This document shows, piece after piece, positions 26,456 through 35,091 of a stretch of 64,000 bases of DNA (positions are counted from its first letter, which is position 1; every line of letters begins with the position of its first letter). The DNA lies in the NCBI GenBank assembly GCA_963724495.1, contig CAVRUZ010000002.1:930001-994000 (forward strand), given 5' to 3'. The translations under genes and the position numbers were made by a program. The stretch comes from CAVRUZ01 sp963724495. Its GTDB lineage: Bacteria; Actinomycetota; Actinomycetes; Propionibacteriales; DAIQRJ01. The notes under the pieces were generated by a model that searched no databases, was not told where the DNA came from, and was given only the letters and a program-made list of their open reading frames with translations.

Positions 26456-27058
26456 TCAGACGGGTGGCTCGGGGTCGTACTGGATCGACCGCCGGACTTC
26501 CCGTGCCCTCTCGACGGATGCCAGCCGAGACACCAGGTGGAGCGCCATGTCGATCCCGGCCGAGACGCCCGCCGCGGTGATGATGTCGCCGTCGTCGACG
26601 AACCGTGCGTCTGGTTGGACGTCGATCGTCGGGTCGAGCTCCTTGAGGAGTTCGAGTGCTCCCCAGTGCGTTGTCGCGGGCCGACCGGCCAGCAGGCCGG
26701 CCCCGGCGTAGACCAGAGAGCCGGTGCAGACACTGGTCAGGAGGGGCACGGTCTCCCGTTGACCGCGGATCCAGGTCAGGTACTCCTCGTCCGCGAGCAA
26801 GGGGCGAGTCCCAATGCCGCCGGGGTGGACGAGGACATCGAGGGCGGGCATCGCGCTCATCGAGTGGTGGGGCGTGATCACCAGGCCCTTGGCGCAGGTG
26901 ACGGGTTTGGCCTCGGCTGCGAAGACGAGGGCCTGCCAGCCGTCCTGCGGGAACTGAGTGGTCCAGCAGGACAGCACTTCCCACGGCCCGATCGCGTCGA
27001 GCTCCTCGACGTCGTCGAAGACGAAGATGCCGACCTGGCGTACGCGAGCCTCAGCCAT
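26456..27058 (-). CDS. DJ-1/PfpI (ThiJ) family protein
   Basis: 200 residues from the ATG at 27058; a TTG four codons upstream is less likely. The family core is VGIFVFDDVEELDAIGPWEVL, then the nucleophile elbow SVCTGSLVYAGAGLLAGR with the reactive Cys, and THWGALELLKE. The protein resembles isonitrile hydratase- and InhA-type members, which lack the AraC DNA-binding domain; no such domain is attached here. Substrate unknown. Its start overlaps the stop of the upstream MBL-like gene by 8 bases, so the two are probably translated together. Confidence 0.88.
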   Translation of the reverse strand: MAEARVRQVGIFVFDDVEELDAIGPWEVLSCWTTQFPQDGWQALVFAAEAKPVTCAKGLVITPHHSMSAMPALDVLVHPGGIGTRPLLADEEYLTWIRGQRETVPLLTSVCTGSLVYAGAGLLAGRPATTHWGALELLKELDPTIDVQPDARFVDDGDIITAAGVSAGIDMALHLVSRLASVERAREVRRSIQYDPEPPV

Positions 27059-27884
27059 GGCGCGATCCAAGCAGACCTGCCGCAGCTGAGCGCGGGCACC
27101 TGACCTGTGCGAACGTGCTGAATCTGCCTCCAGATGGAGTCCTGCGATGACGCCCAGGCGCGGGGGCCCGACATCGAGCGATCTGGAGTCCGATCTCGCA
27201 CGCGAGTGTCGTGAGCTGAACGATCAGCTCAGCGCGCGCACGAGCGCGGCCCGGTCCGTCGGGTGCTCCGTGCGTGAGGATCACCACCTCGATCGGCAGA
27301 TCGAGCAGCGGTCGAAGTCGCTGCACGACCTCCTCGCGGGTGACGTCCTCGCGCAGCCAATCGTTGATCTGCAGGCCCCGGCCGAAGTCGACGAGGGTGT
27401 CCCCCGAGATCACCGCCCGCGCGTCTTCGACCCAGAGCACCAGGTCGTTGCTCTCCCTGCCAAGGAAGGCTTCGACGCCGATCGGAAGCCGATCGGCCGC
27501 TGCGTAGAAGTGGGCCACGTGAGACTCGTCGGCGAGCAGCCAGGCGATGTCGGGGCTGCCGCCGGCTGCCTGCTCGGGCGTGGCACCGAACTTCCGGATG
27601 AGGTCGGCCGCGGTGTCAGGCCGGGGTGCGAACACGGGCGCATCGAGGCGCTCGACCAGGCTCTTCGTGTCGCGTTCGTGCCACGGCGCCGTAAGCACGA
27701 TCACCGGCTCGCGGTTCTGAGCCAGTTCGAGAATCTCGTCGGGAACAGCAAGCGGATCGAACAGCACAAGACGCACGCCGTCGTCGATCGCGCACGACGA
27801 CACCACCTGCGGCCACGGCTCCTCCGGCGTCCATTCCGGGTGAGGCGCCTGCCACTGCCAGAGTCCCGTCCGTAGCTCACGCAT
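27051..27884 (-). CDS. MBL-fold-like hydrolase with atypical metal site
   Basis: 277 residues. The first 230 match the metallo-beta-lactamase superfamily outline: VVSSCAIDDGVRLVLFDPL, then APWHERDTKSLVE in place of the usual HxHxDH loop, LGRESNDLVLWVEDARAVISGDTLVDFGRG and PIEVVILTHGAP. The last 45 residues are Arg/Pro/Gly-rich, do not look conserved and may be out-of-frame read-through after a lost stop. Overlaps the DJ-1/PfpI gene by 8 bases. Enzymatic activity is uncertain because only part of the canonical zinc ligands can be seen. Confidence 0.7.
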   Translation of the reverse strand: MRELRTGLWQWQAPHPEWTPEEPWPQVVSSCAIDDGVRLVLFDPLAVPDEILELAQNREPVIVLTAPWHERDTKSLVERLDAPVFAPRPDTAADLIRKFGATPEQAAGGSPDIAWLLADESHVAHFYAAADRLPIGVEAFLGRESNDLVLWVEDARAVISGDTLVDFGRGLQINDWLREDVTREEVVQRLRPLLDLPIEVVILTHGAPDGPGRARARAELIVQLTTLACEIGLQIARCRAPAPGRHRRTPSGGRFSTFAQVRCPRSAAAGLLGSRHG

Positions 27885-28096
27885 GCCGGGAAGCTAGTAG
27901 GGACCAGCGACATTCCTTCCTTCGGTGCAGTGCCAGCGGCGGAGGTGCCCGGACAACGGCGCACGAGCACGTCATGCTCGCGGGGCGTCCGAAGCTGCCG
28001 ACACCGCCCTACCGAAGAAGCAGCCGTTGCTGCTGCCCGGAACCCGACAACGGGTCCTGACCCCGGCCACGCCGCTCTGGGTCTAGCGTCCCGGCC

Positions 28097-28270
28097 ATGC
28101 ATGAATACACAGCCGTCAAGCTGCCTGGTCTGCTCTCCGCGGCAGCCGAAACCAACTGGCCCGTCCTGCTGAACGCCAAGGCGGCGGATGGCTGGCGGCT
28201 GATAAGCGTCGATGAGCGGGTCGCCTACTTCGAGCGGGTCGCCACTGCCCCGGAGACGACGCAGCGCTGA
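28097..28270 (+). CDS. Small DUF4177-like protein
   Basis: 57 residues starting MHEYTAVKLPGLL. The pattern Y-E-Y-x-V ... LLNAKAADGWRLISVDERVAYFERV matches the shape of DUF4177 proteins (a Tyr-rich strand, then L-N-x-x-x-x-x-G-W-x-L-x-x-V, then an aromatic strand). No clear ribosome-binding site. It is too short to be picked by length alone, but the composition and family outline support a real gene. Function unknown. Confidence 0.6.
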   Translation: MHEYTAVKLPGLLSAAAETNWPVLLNAKAADGWRLISVDERVAYFERVATAPETTQR

Positions 28271-28577
28271 CGATCATGCGGTGGCCGTCGGGACACTGCG
28301 ATCAACCGCGGCCCGGCTACGGCTCGATGAGCCCTGCACGGATGGCGTAGCGAGTGAGTTCGGTGCGATACGGGATTCTGGTCACGATCCTGAGCACGGC
28401 AATGGCGTGGGTCTATGTCACCCTTCGTTACTTCTAGCGAGACCATCTGCGGCGTTGCACCAGTCCATCGCGTGTGCGGACGCACCAGACCGTCGCGCCA
28501 TCGGCGCAGTCCGACCAGCGGCATGCGACATGCCTTGCCCCTGCTCCCTGCACCGCTGGTCCTGGCACGATGCCGGG
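28271..28577. other. Intergenic, nothing recognised
   Basis: About 300 bp between the small DUF4177-like gene and the six-helix membrane protein. The frame of the membrane protein is open through it but the sequence upstream of the GTG at 28578 has no hydrophobic pattern or family match. No RNA gene or clear promoter seen. Confidence 0.5.
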
Positions 28578-29198
28578 GTGGAGAGTGCAGTACTCGTCGG
28601 GAGTGTCCTGGTCGCCGGACTGGCGATCTTCCTGGTCGGTGCTGTCTTCTGGCGGTTGGACTACCAGCGCCCGCTGCAGGAGTCGCTTCCGGTCATCCAC
28701 CGGGACCGCCGTCGCCGGGCCTGGATCCACGCCTGGATGATCGCCGCTTTGGTCGTCACTCCCGCCGGGCTGGCCGGTCTCACGGTGACCGTGGATGAGC
28801 CCACCGCACAGGTCCTCACGGCTATGGCGACTGCGGTCTACCTGTCCGGCGGCGTCTGCTGGATAGCGTCGCTGGCCTTCCGCCTCGCGGTGGTGCCCTG
28901 GGCCGCCGAGCGGGCGGTCACGGACGGGGAGGTGCCCGACGGCTTCGCTGCCTACGACCGGTGGGCCGGGACGCTGTACTGCGTCCACATGCTCACCGCC
29001 TACGTCGCATCGGCCGTACTCGGGATCGCCGTGCTCGCCTCGGACGCACTGCCGATGTGGCTCGGCTGGACCGGCATTGGGTGGGGACTCGTCTTCGCCG
29101 CGGGTCTCGTGGCGACCCGGTTCGCGGGGCCGTTCAACCCGCCGTTCCTCGCTCACCTCTTCACCGGAACCGTCGGCGTGGTTCTTCTCCTCGGCTGA
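28578..29198 (+). CDS. Six-helix membrane protein, unknown function
   Basis: 206 residues from a GTG at 28578. Six hydrophobic segments are visible: VLVGSVLVAGLAIFLVGAVF, AWMIAALVVTPAGLAGL, VLTAMATAVYLSGGVCWIAS, HMLTAYVASAVLGIAVLA, WLGWTGIGWGLVFAAGLVA and LAHLFTGTVGVVLLLG. A cytoplasmic-looking basic loop HRDRRRR follows the first. The arrangement recalls DUF4386-like membrane proteins. No enzymatic motif. The start is uncertain because there is no good Shine-Dalgarno. Confidence 0.65.
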   Translation: MESAVLVGSVLVAGLAIFLVGAVFWRLDYQRPLQESLPVIHRDRRRRAWIHAWMIAALVVTPAGLAGLTVTVDEPTAQVLTAMATAVYLSGGVCWIASLAFRLAVVPWAAERAVTDGEVPDGFAAYDRWAGTLYCVHMLTAYVASAVLGIAVLASDALPMWLGWTGIGWGLVFAAGLVATRFAGPFNPPFLAHLFTGTVGVVLLLG

Positions 29199-29272
29199 GG
29201 GTGCTGAGGTCCGATGTCACGTTGCACTCCGCTCGGGATCCCGCGAGTCCCAGGCTCCCTTAGTGTCCTGCC

Positions 29273-29815
29273 ATGGGACTGGCCGACTGGCAGGTGACGC
29301 TCCTCGCAGCTGCGTTGCCCGTTGCCGCCGGCGCGGTCAAAGGCATTGCCTCGACCGTGAGTGCTCGCGGCTTCGAGTCGAGGGCCAAGCGACATCTCGA
29401 ACTGCTGAAGGACCTCCCGGCCGGGGTTGAGGCAGACGACCTGACGAAAGTGGTCGCAGAAGAACTGAGGGTCATAGGCGACCGCGCCGACTTTCGCCTC
29501 CACCGGAAGATCAAACGGGGACTACTCGTCGGAGTCAGCTGCATTTGGGCGGTACTTGTGTACCCGTATGCGGTGGTGATCGACGCTTTCAATCAGGGGC
29601 TGACGAACACCACTAGGACGTGGTTCGGGCTGGGCCTGGTTGTGCTTGGGACGTGCGGCGTCGTCATCTGGAGCGTCTCTTTGGTCCGGACCCACCTCTG
29701 GCGCTACGACCCACGACCACCTCCCGCACTCGTTCGTGAACCGACGCCAGCCGGGCGATCTGGAACATCGAGCGACGATGCGGAGCCCTCAGTGACGACG
29801 GAACCCGGCACCTGA
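29273..29815 (+). CDS. Hypothetical protein with two or three membrane segments
   Basis: 180 residues. Segments near 8-22 (weak), 85-105 (GLLVGVSCIWAVLVYPYAVVI) and 118-140 (FGLGLVVLGTCGVVIWSVSLV) are hydrophobic, with a charged helical stretch between (SRAKRHLELLKDLPAGVEADDLTKVVAEELRVI broken by polar residues). The C-terminus is Pro/Ser/Thr-rich. No family recognised. It is the last chromosomal gene before the integrated element. Confidence 0.55.
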   Translation: MGLADWQVTLLAAALPVAAGAVKGIASTVSARGFESRAKRHLELLKDLPAGVEADDLTKVVAEELRVIGDRADFRLHRKIKRGLLVGVSCIWAVLVYPYAVVIDAFNQGLTNTTRTWFGLGLVVLGTCGVVIWSVSLVRTHLWRYDPRPPPALVREPTPAGRSGTSSDDAEPSVTTEPGT

Positions 29816-29884
29816 CCGGGTTGCGCTAGCCGGCACGCGATCCACATGCCTTGCTGGTCCACGGGTCTGACGCGCGGTGCTACT

Positions 29885-29928
29885 GGTGGGCGATACTGGG
29901 TTCGAACCAGTGACCTCTTCGGTGTGAA
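29885..29928. repeat. attL: 44-bp direct repeat of tRNA-Val 3' half
   Basis: Identical over 44 bp to 40855-40898, which is the part of tRNA-Val(CAC) from the anticodon loop to the 3' end plus two flanking bases. Here only the fragment exists; the rest of the tRNA is missing. This is the standard scar left by a tyrosine-integrase element that inserts into a tRNA gene. Confidence 0.92.
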
Positions 29929-30023
29929 GCCGGGCCCGGCCCGCTCAGGGATGCAGATTTCAGCCGATCTGAGCGTACGGAGATTCCACGACAGACCCGT
30001 TCGTTCGGTTGATGTGGCAGTGT

Positions 30024-30046
30024 GTAGTCACTCACTTAGTCACTCA
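30024..30046. promoter_or_regulatory. Left arm-type repeat of the att site
   Basis: A 23-bp sequence identical to 40752-40774. It contains two tandem copies of AGTCACTCA spaced 11 bp. It lies about 95 bp inside attL, and its partner lies about 80 bp inside attR. That symmetry fits the arm-type integrase-binding sites flanking the attP core of tyrosine-recombinase elements. Confidence 0.65.
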
Positions 30047-30047
30047 C

Positions 30048-30833
30048 TTGGTCGCACCCTTGCCAGCTCCTGGTCCTTGGCGGTCGGGGAGAGCCACCGA
30101 CCCGATAACCAGCCTGATTGCTCGCCGGTGCCCGGTGTCAGGGGTGGCCGGAGGCCATCACGAAGTGACGCGCAGCGCCCTTGATTCCGGGTAGCGGCGC
30201 GCGACGATGTGGGATCGGGTCGGCGGCTCGGTGGTGAGTGGAGATCTCGCGGTGATCTCTGTCTGCTGATTTGATGATGGCTCGTTGGGAGCGCTCCGGT
30301 CGAATTGACGCGGGCGCTCCTTTGCATGCCGGCCGGAGGGACCGGCGCGCCAGCGCCGCATGCCCGCCGGCCGGCCGCGCCGGAGGCGCGCCTTGAACCA
30401 GTACAGACATTCGTATCCGATCCGACCGACGACGGCTGTGCGACCGACGACGGCTGATCGACGACGGCTTGTGCTCCGTCGGGTGATGCGCGACCGTCGT
30501 CCGCCGGGTGATGCGCGACGCTGAGCGAGCGGATCGCGGCATTATATCCGGTCGTTTCCGGAGGCTGTCGGTCTGTGGTGCCGGGCAGGCTGGGGCAGTT
30601 CGTTCCAAGCACATCACCGGGGCTGTTTGCCGTGGCCGCAGTCGATGGAGGCGGTCAGGGTGCCGCCCCAGCCGGACCTGGCGTGCCCTCAGGCGCCCCG
30701 GCGTGCAGGCGGTTGCGGATCGATTCCTGGGCAGGGCGAGGAAGAAAGGTGGGCCGGCGACTAAACCTTTTGGGTTGCTTGAAGCGTTGATCTGCTGTAG
30801 CGGTCGGTCAGCTGCAGGGATGAGGTAGGCGTC
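30048..30833. other. Left-end non-coding region with short direct repeats
   Basis: No convincing gene in about 780 bp. It contains iteron-like repeats: CGACCGACGACGGCTG at 30423 and 30441 (18-bp period, third partial copy at 30459), and GGGTGATGCGCGAC at 30481 and 30506. A very GC-rich palindromic stretch lies at about 30331-30395. The region ends just upstream of the first sigma-factor gene and must include its promoter. Confidence 0.55.
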
Positions 30834-31352
30834 ATGCGGGAGCGGGATGAGGAGAGTTTCTCCAGTTTCGTGCGCCTCCATCATGCTCGACTGTTCCGCA
30901 CCGTGTACCTGCTCACCGGTGACTTTCACCGGGCAGAAGATGTTGTGCAGGCGACGTTCATGCGTGTGTATCCGCGCTGGGGTCGGGTCGTTTCGATGCG
31001 GGACCCGGGTGCGTATGTGCGCAGGATGGCGATCAATGAGGTCTGGTCGTGGCGGCGCCGGCTGTCAGCGCGGGAGGTACTGGGCTACCAGCCGGTTGAC
31101 ATTGGCCATCCAGGACCGGCCGACGAGGTGTCCGACCACGATGCGGTCTGGTCGGCGGTGCTGACCCTGCCGGTGCGTCAACGGGCGGTGATCGTGCTGC
31201 GGTTCTACGAGGACCTCACCGAAGCCCAGACCGCCGAGGTGTTGGGCATGGCCGTGGGCACCGTGAAAGCCCACGGCAGTAACGGATGTCACCGGCTGGC
31301 GGAACTGCTGGAGGACCCGGCCGGTTCCAGGATTGGAGAGCAGGGGCGATGA
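30834..31352 (+). CDS. SigE-family RNA polymerase sigma factor (copy 1)
   Basis: ECF-type sigma factor of 172 residues. Region 2: FVRLHHARLFRTVYLLTGDFHRAEDVVQATFMRVYPRW; region 4: LTLPVRQRAVIVLRFYEDLTEAQTAEVLGMAVGTVKAHGSNG. This matches the actinomycete SigE-like (SigE-M) subfamily. The C-terminus is short, with no SnoaL extension. It is followed with a 4-base overlap (ATGA) by a membrane-anchored partner gene, the usual sigma/anti-sigma arrangement. It lies inside the integrated element. Confidence 0.88.
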   Translation: MRERDEESFSSFVRLHHARLFRTVYLLTGDFHRAEDVVQATFMRVYPRWGRVVSMRDPGAYVRRMAINEVWSWRRRLSAREVLGYQPVDIGHPGPADEVSDHDAVWSAVLTLPVRQRAVIVLRFYEDLTEAQTAEVLGMAVGTVKAHGSNGCHRLAELLEDPAGSRIGEQGR

Positions 31353-32138
31353 GGATCGAGGACAGAATCCGCACGTCGGCCCAGCGGGTCGCCGACGCGG
31401 TCGATCCGCCCGCGGTGGACATCGACGGCATCCGCAGGGGTGCCCAGGCCGGGCGGCGGCGGATCGCGATCGCTGTTGCCGTAGTGGCCACCGTTTTGGT
31501 GGGCGCGGTGGCGCCCCGCCTGGTCGACTCATTGTCCAGCGCCCCCATCCCGCCGATACCCGCCGCCCAGCCGACTCAGACGGCATCGCCAATCGACACG
31601 ACAGGCTGGACTGTGTACGAGTCGAAGCAGTACGGCTTCGCCCTAAAGCACCCGCCCGGGTGGCGGGTGTGGCCCGCCTGGCGCGACTGGACATTCGAGG
31701 ACGACGTCGAAGGGGACGGCAACGCCCGAATTTGGCGGCCAGGAAACGTTCGTGACGCCTGCTGGCGACCTCTTCGTGGCCGTGTGGTCGGTGCCGGCCA
31801 AGGACACACCGGCGACCCCGGAAGGTGTCGCGGCCTGGGTGGAGCAGTACTGCCAGCTGGCAGGCACAAGCTGCAGTGGCCTGGATCGGTCCGTGCCGCT
31901 GTGCAACGGGATGGACTGCGATCCTGGCCTGCTGGTGAAGGATGACGATGGTTTCGTCGGGGCCTACTTCACCGGCGGCAAGCACAAAGGCCAGATGATC
32001 GTCGTGGAGGTCTGGCGACCCGAGGGGCACGACGTGGTCGCTACGTACGGTGGTGCCCGGCGGCTTCTCGAAGGCTTCCTCGCCGGGATGGTTGTCTGCC
32101 CAGCCCGGCCGGACCAAGCGCCGGCTGGTTGCCCCTGA
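31349..32138 (+). pseudogene. Membrane-anchored sigma partner with PsbP-like domain (frameshifted)
   Basis: The frame starting at ATG 31349 encodes an N-terminal cytoplasmic segment (IRTSAQRVADAVDPPAVDID), a membrane helix (IAIAVAVVATVLVGAVAP) and YESKQYGFALKHPPGWRVW. Near 31735 it shifts, and the following frame supplies PAGDLFVAVWSVPAKDTP...PARPDQAPAGCP. The second half is nearly identical to the intact lipoprotein gene at 34059, which shows that the shift is a one-base indel. The YGFxxKHPPGW pattern resembles PsbP-like/lipoprotein domains. It is translationally coupled to the sigma factor, so the intact form may have been an anti-sigma or sensor protein. Confidence 0.72.
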
Positions 32139-32215
32139 GCAGGCTGGACCAGCCCTTCGGCCGCGACCCTTGGCTTCGACGAGCTCGACCGGCCACAGGA
32201 CAACCTTTCCCGAAA
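31610..32215 (+). repeat. Duplicated segment A, copy 1
   Basis: About 600 bp covering the PsbP-like coding region and about 85 bp of 3' flank, closely similar to 34241-34838. The flanks after the stop codons (GAGCAGGCTGG...TTTCCCGAAAC) are almost base-identical, so this is a DNA duplication and not convergent protein similarity. Confidence 0.85.
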
Positions 32216-32323
32216 CGGTCAACCGGGCCGATACCCGACTGATACCGGTCCGACGACGAGGCGATACCGCTGTGGAAGACAACTGTGGTGGAAAGGAGAA
32301 AACCATGAAGGACAGAGCAAGCC
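32194..32323 (+). repeat. Duplicated segment B (leader), copy 1
   Basis: About 130 bp ending in the start of a gene beginning MKDRAS, nearly identical to 33841-33969. It contains a strong ribosome-binding site (AAAGGAGA) 6-8 bases before the ATG. It probably carries a promoter and leader that have been copied to two genes. Confidence 0.82.
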
Positions 32324-33690
32324 AGGTGCTAGACGAGGAGAGGACAATGCCAGGTAGGCGAGTTGTCGCGGTTATCACGGTGGCAGTTGGCGTGCTCTTA
32401 GGCTCGTTCGGGGTGTCTGGCACATCGGCCGCACCACCCGTGCGGACCGACGCTAGCGAGGTGACTCATTGGAACCAAGTTGCGGCGACGACGCTCGCCG
32501 CGATTCCGGGACCGAACGGCGGCGCCCCACCGGCAATGTCGATAAACCTGGGCATGGTGCAGGGGGCCGTGTACGACGCGGTCAACGCGATAGGGCCGAA
32601 ACAGCATCGTCCATATCTTCTCAACAGCCGCACCGGTGCCAAGGCGTCCATCGACGCCGCGGTCGCAACGGCTGCCTATGACGTGCTCTCAGAGCTCGTC
32701 TCGACGGCCCCGGAGAGGGCGCCATTCCCCGGTCGCGCGGGACTCCTTAGCACGCTCTCCTCCGCGTACACAGCCTCGCTCGATTCGATCGACGATGACG
32801 CATTCAAGAAGCAGGGCATCGCGGTGGGACACGCAGCGGCCAGGGCGATGCTCGACGCGAGAGAAGGCGACGGACGATTCGGCCCGTCTGCGTGGGTGCC
32901 GGACCCCGCGTCGGGCACTGGCAGCCGCTCCTCAATGCGGAAGGGCAGCCGATCCTCGACCCGACCCCCTGGGTGGGCAACGTGACGCCGTTCCTCATCC
33001 AGAGCTCGTCACAGTTCCGTTCGGCGCCACCGCCCGCGCTCGACAGCCAGCAGTGGGCGACCGAGTTCAACGAGGTCAAGAACCTCGGTCGAGCCAGCGG
33101 CTCGACTCGAACTGACAGTCAGACCTACATCGCCAGGTGGTGGCAAAGCGCACCCGCCCTGAGTTGGAACGAAGTCGCCCGGCAGCTGATCACGCGCAAC
33201 GACCTCGACGCCGCCGACAGCGCGAGACTCCTCGCGCTGCAGAACCTCAGTGGGGCGGACGCGGCGATCAACTGCTGGAACGACAAGTACCGCTTCGATT
33301 TCTGGCGGCCCTGGAACGCGATTACCACGACGTTGGACGATGGAAACCCGCGACACCGCTACAGACCCGACCTGGACGTCACTCCTCACCGCGCCGTACC
33401 CCGAGTGGACCTCGGGACACAACTGCCTCGACGGCGCACATGTCGCCGTGCTGCGGATGTTCTTCGGGGATGCGCCAGGCGGCTTCCAGATCACCAGCAC
33501 CTTCGTGAATCCCGGAGGGGCGGCAGTGCGCTCGTTTGACACGTTCTCGCAGCCACTCGCAGAGCTCATTGAGGCACGCATCTGGGCCGGGCTCCACTAT
33601 CGCAGCGCCGACGTGGCGGGCCAGGTGCTCGGTCGGAACGTCGCCAACTACGGGGCCGCGAACTACTTCCAGCCGGTAGGCCACCGATGA
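32305..33690 (+). pseudogene. Vanadium haloperoxidase/PAP2-like secreted protein, two frameshifts
   Basis: Three frames combine to one protein. It starts at ATG 32305 (AAAGGAGA before it) or at ATG 32347, with a signal peptide (VVAVITVAVGVLLGSFGVSG). The first frame holds WNQVAATTLAAIPGPNGG and GMVQGAVYDAVNAI, the family's helical N-domain. It shifts near 32900 into VGNVTPFLIQSSSQFR and RFDFWRPWNAITT, then near 33350 into PYPEWTSGHNCLDGA and RIWAGLHYRSADVAGQVLG. The last motifs hold the phosphate/vanadate-binding Arg, Ser-Gly-His and Arg/His residues of the vanadium chloroperoxidase family. The intact gene would be about 460 residues. It is cargo of the integrated element. Confidence 0.8.
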
Positions 33691-33840
33691 GCACACGATC
33701 GCCGGCGTAGAAAGAAAGCCCGCTCAGGGCCGGCGCACAATTGTCGGAAACCTCCGGCATACGTGAGGAGATCGAACGCGTCGGTTTCGGCGTGGATTGT
33801 GTTCGGTTGCCTGTGGATCGTTGCGGCGCGAGCAACGATC

Positions 33841-33969
33841 CACAGGACAACCTTTCCCGAAACCGTCAACCCGGCCGATACCCGACTGATACCGGTCCGA
33901 CGACGAGGCGATACCGCTGCGGAAGACAACTGTGGTGAAAGGAGAGAAACCATGAAGGACAGAGCAAGC
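33841..33969 (+). repeat. Duplicated segment B (leader), copy 2
   Basis: Second copy of the leader at 32194-32323, again ending at an ATG-AAGGACAGAGCA start, here in front of a 36-residue reading frame and the lipoprotein gene. Differences from copy 1 are single bases. Confidence 0.82.
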
Positions 33970-34062
33970 CTGCAGCCAGAGCCAGCGCGGCCATCGCCGC
34001 CCTGGGCCCGCGCAGCAACGATGAAAGAGCCCGCCACCGCGCCGCTCAGGGGACCATCATGA
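33952..34062 (+). CDS. Short leader ORF coupled to lipoprotein gene
   Basis: A 36-residue frame beginning MKDRASLQPEP with a strong AAAGGAGAG site upstream. It ends TGA overlapping the ATG of the lipoprotein gene by 4 bases. Its first six residues are those of the haloperoxidase-like gene, so it is probably a leftover of duplication that now serves translational coupling. It may not make a functional peptide. Confidence 0.4.
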   Translation: MKDRASLQPEPARPSPPWARAATMKEPATAPLRGPS

Positions 34063-34760
34063 CCCGATCTCGTGCAGTTCGAGGTGCACCGGCCATGCTC
34101 GCGGCGCTGGCCCTCCTACTGGGCGCCTGCAGCGACGACGCGCCGTCGGCCAACACCTCGCCATCGACGCCGATCCAGACGACAGCGACGTCTGCGACGC
34201 CATCACCCAGCGCGTCGCCAAGCGACACGACAGACTGGACTGAGTACGAGTCGACGCAGTACGGCTTCAGCCTCAAGCACCCACCCGGGTGGCAGGTGTG
34301 GGCCGCTCAACGCGACTGGACATTCAAGGCCGACGCCCAGGAGGACGAAGACCCGGGCGGCAAGGAAACGTTCTTGACGCCTGCTCGCGACCTCTTCGTG
34401 GCCGTGTGGTCGGTGCCGGCAAAGGACACACCGGAGACCCCGGAAGGGGTCGCGGCCTGGGTGGAGCGGTACTGCCAGCTGTTAGGCGCAAGCTGCAGTG
34501 GCCTGGATCGGTCCGTGCCGCTGTGCAACGGGATGGACTGCGATCCTGGCCTGCTGGTGAAGGATGACGATGGTTTCGTCGGGGCCTACTTCACCGGCGG
34601 CAAGCACAAAGGCGAGATGATCGTCGTGGAGGTCGGGCGACCCGAGGGGGACGACGTTGTCGCTACCTACGGTGGTGCCCGGCAGCTTCTCGAAGGCTTC
34701 CTCTCCGGGATGGGTGTTTGCCCAGCCCGGCCGGACCAGGCGCCGGCTGGTTGCCCCTGA
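34059..34760 (+). CDS. Lipoprotein with PsbP-like domain
   Basis: 233 residues. The signal sequence ends in a lipobox (LALLLGAC, Cys about 25), then a Ser/Thr/Pro-rich linker, and the domain YESTQYGFSLKHPPGWQVW...DLFVAVWSVPAKD, with four Cys residues in CQLLGASCSGLDRS and LCNGMDCDPG that could form disulfides. It is an intact relative of the broken gene at 31349. It should be anchored to the outer face of the cytoplasmic membrane. Function unknown. Confidence 0.82.
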   Translation: MTRSRAVRGAPAMLAALALLLGACSDDAPSANTSPSTPIQTTATSATPSPSASPSDTTDWTEYESTQYGFSLKHPPGWQVWAAQRDWTFKADAQEDEDPGGKETFLTPARDLFVAVWSVPAKDTPETPEGVAAWVERYCQLLGASCSGLDRSVPLCNGMDCDPGLLVKDDDGFVGAYFTGGKHKGEMIVVEVGRPEGDDVVATYGGARQLLEGFLSGMGVCPARPDQAPAGCP

Positions 34761-34838
34761 GCAGGCTGGCCCAGCCCTTCGGCCGCGACCCTTGGCTTCG
34801 ACGAGCTCGACCGGCCACAGGACAACCTTTCCCGAAAC
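34241..34838 (+). repeat. Duplicated segment A, copy 2
   Basis: Partner of 31610-32215. The similarity covers the last two thirds of the lipoprotein gene and about 80 bp after its stop, and ends at TTTCCCGAAAC. The short sequence GGACAACCTTTCCCGAAAC is thus present three times in the element (about 32198, 33845, 34819), which suggests it marks a recombination junction. Confidence 0.85.
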
Positions 34839-35091
34839 CTTTTTAGCAGTGTGCGCGTCGGCCAGACAGCCAACAAACCTGACTCACATTCTGGATCGAA
34901 GGGTCACCCTGAAACGACGTACGCCTCGCTAATTGGCGTAATGCCTCGCTGCTCCTGTTCACCACAGTGTCGTGGCGGCGGTAGCAGGAGAAAGTTGGTA
35001 GGGGCTGAACCTGCAGCGGCCCTAGACGCGTGTTTGTAGTGAGCTTTAGCCTGAGTTGACCATGGCTGTAACCGGGTGAGGAGCGCGCGTT

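Noticed and set aside
30423..30519. Possible CRISPR array
   Set aside because: Units are too short and too few, without unique spacers; better viewed as iteron-like repeats.
30138..30929. Minus-strand frames over the left end of the element
   Set aside because: Basic, repetitive sequence from high GC and direct repeats; overlaps the sigma-factor start on the other strand.
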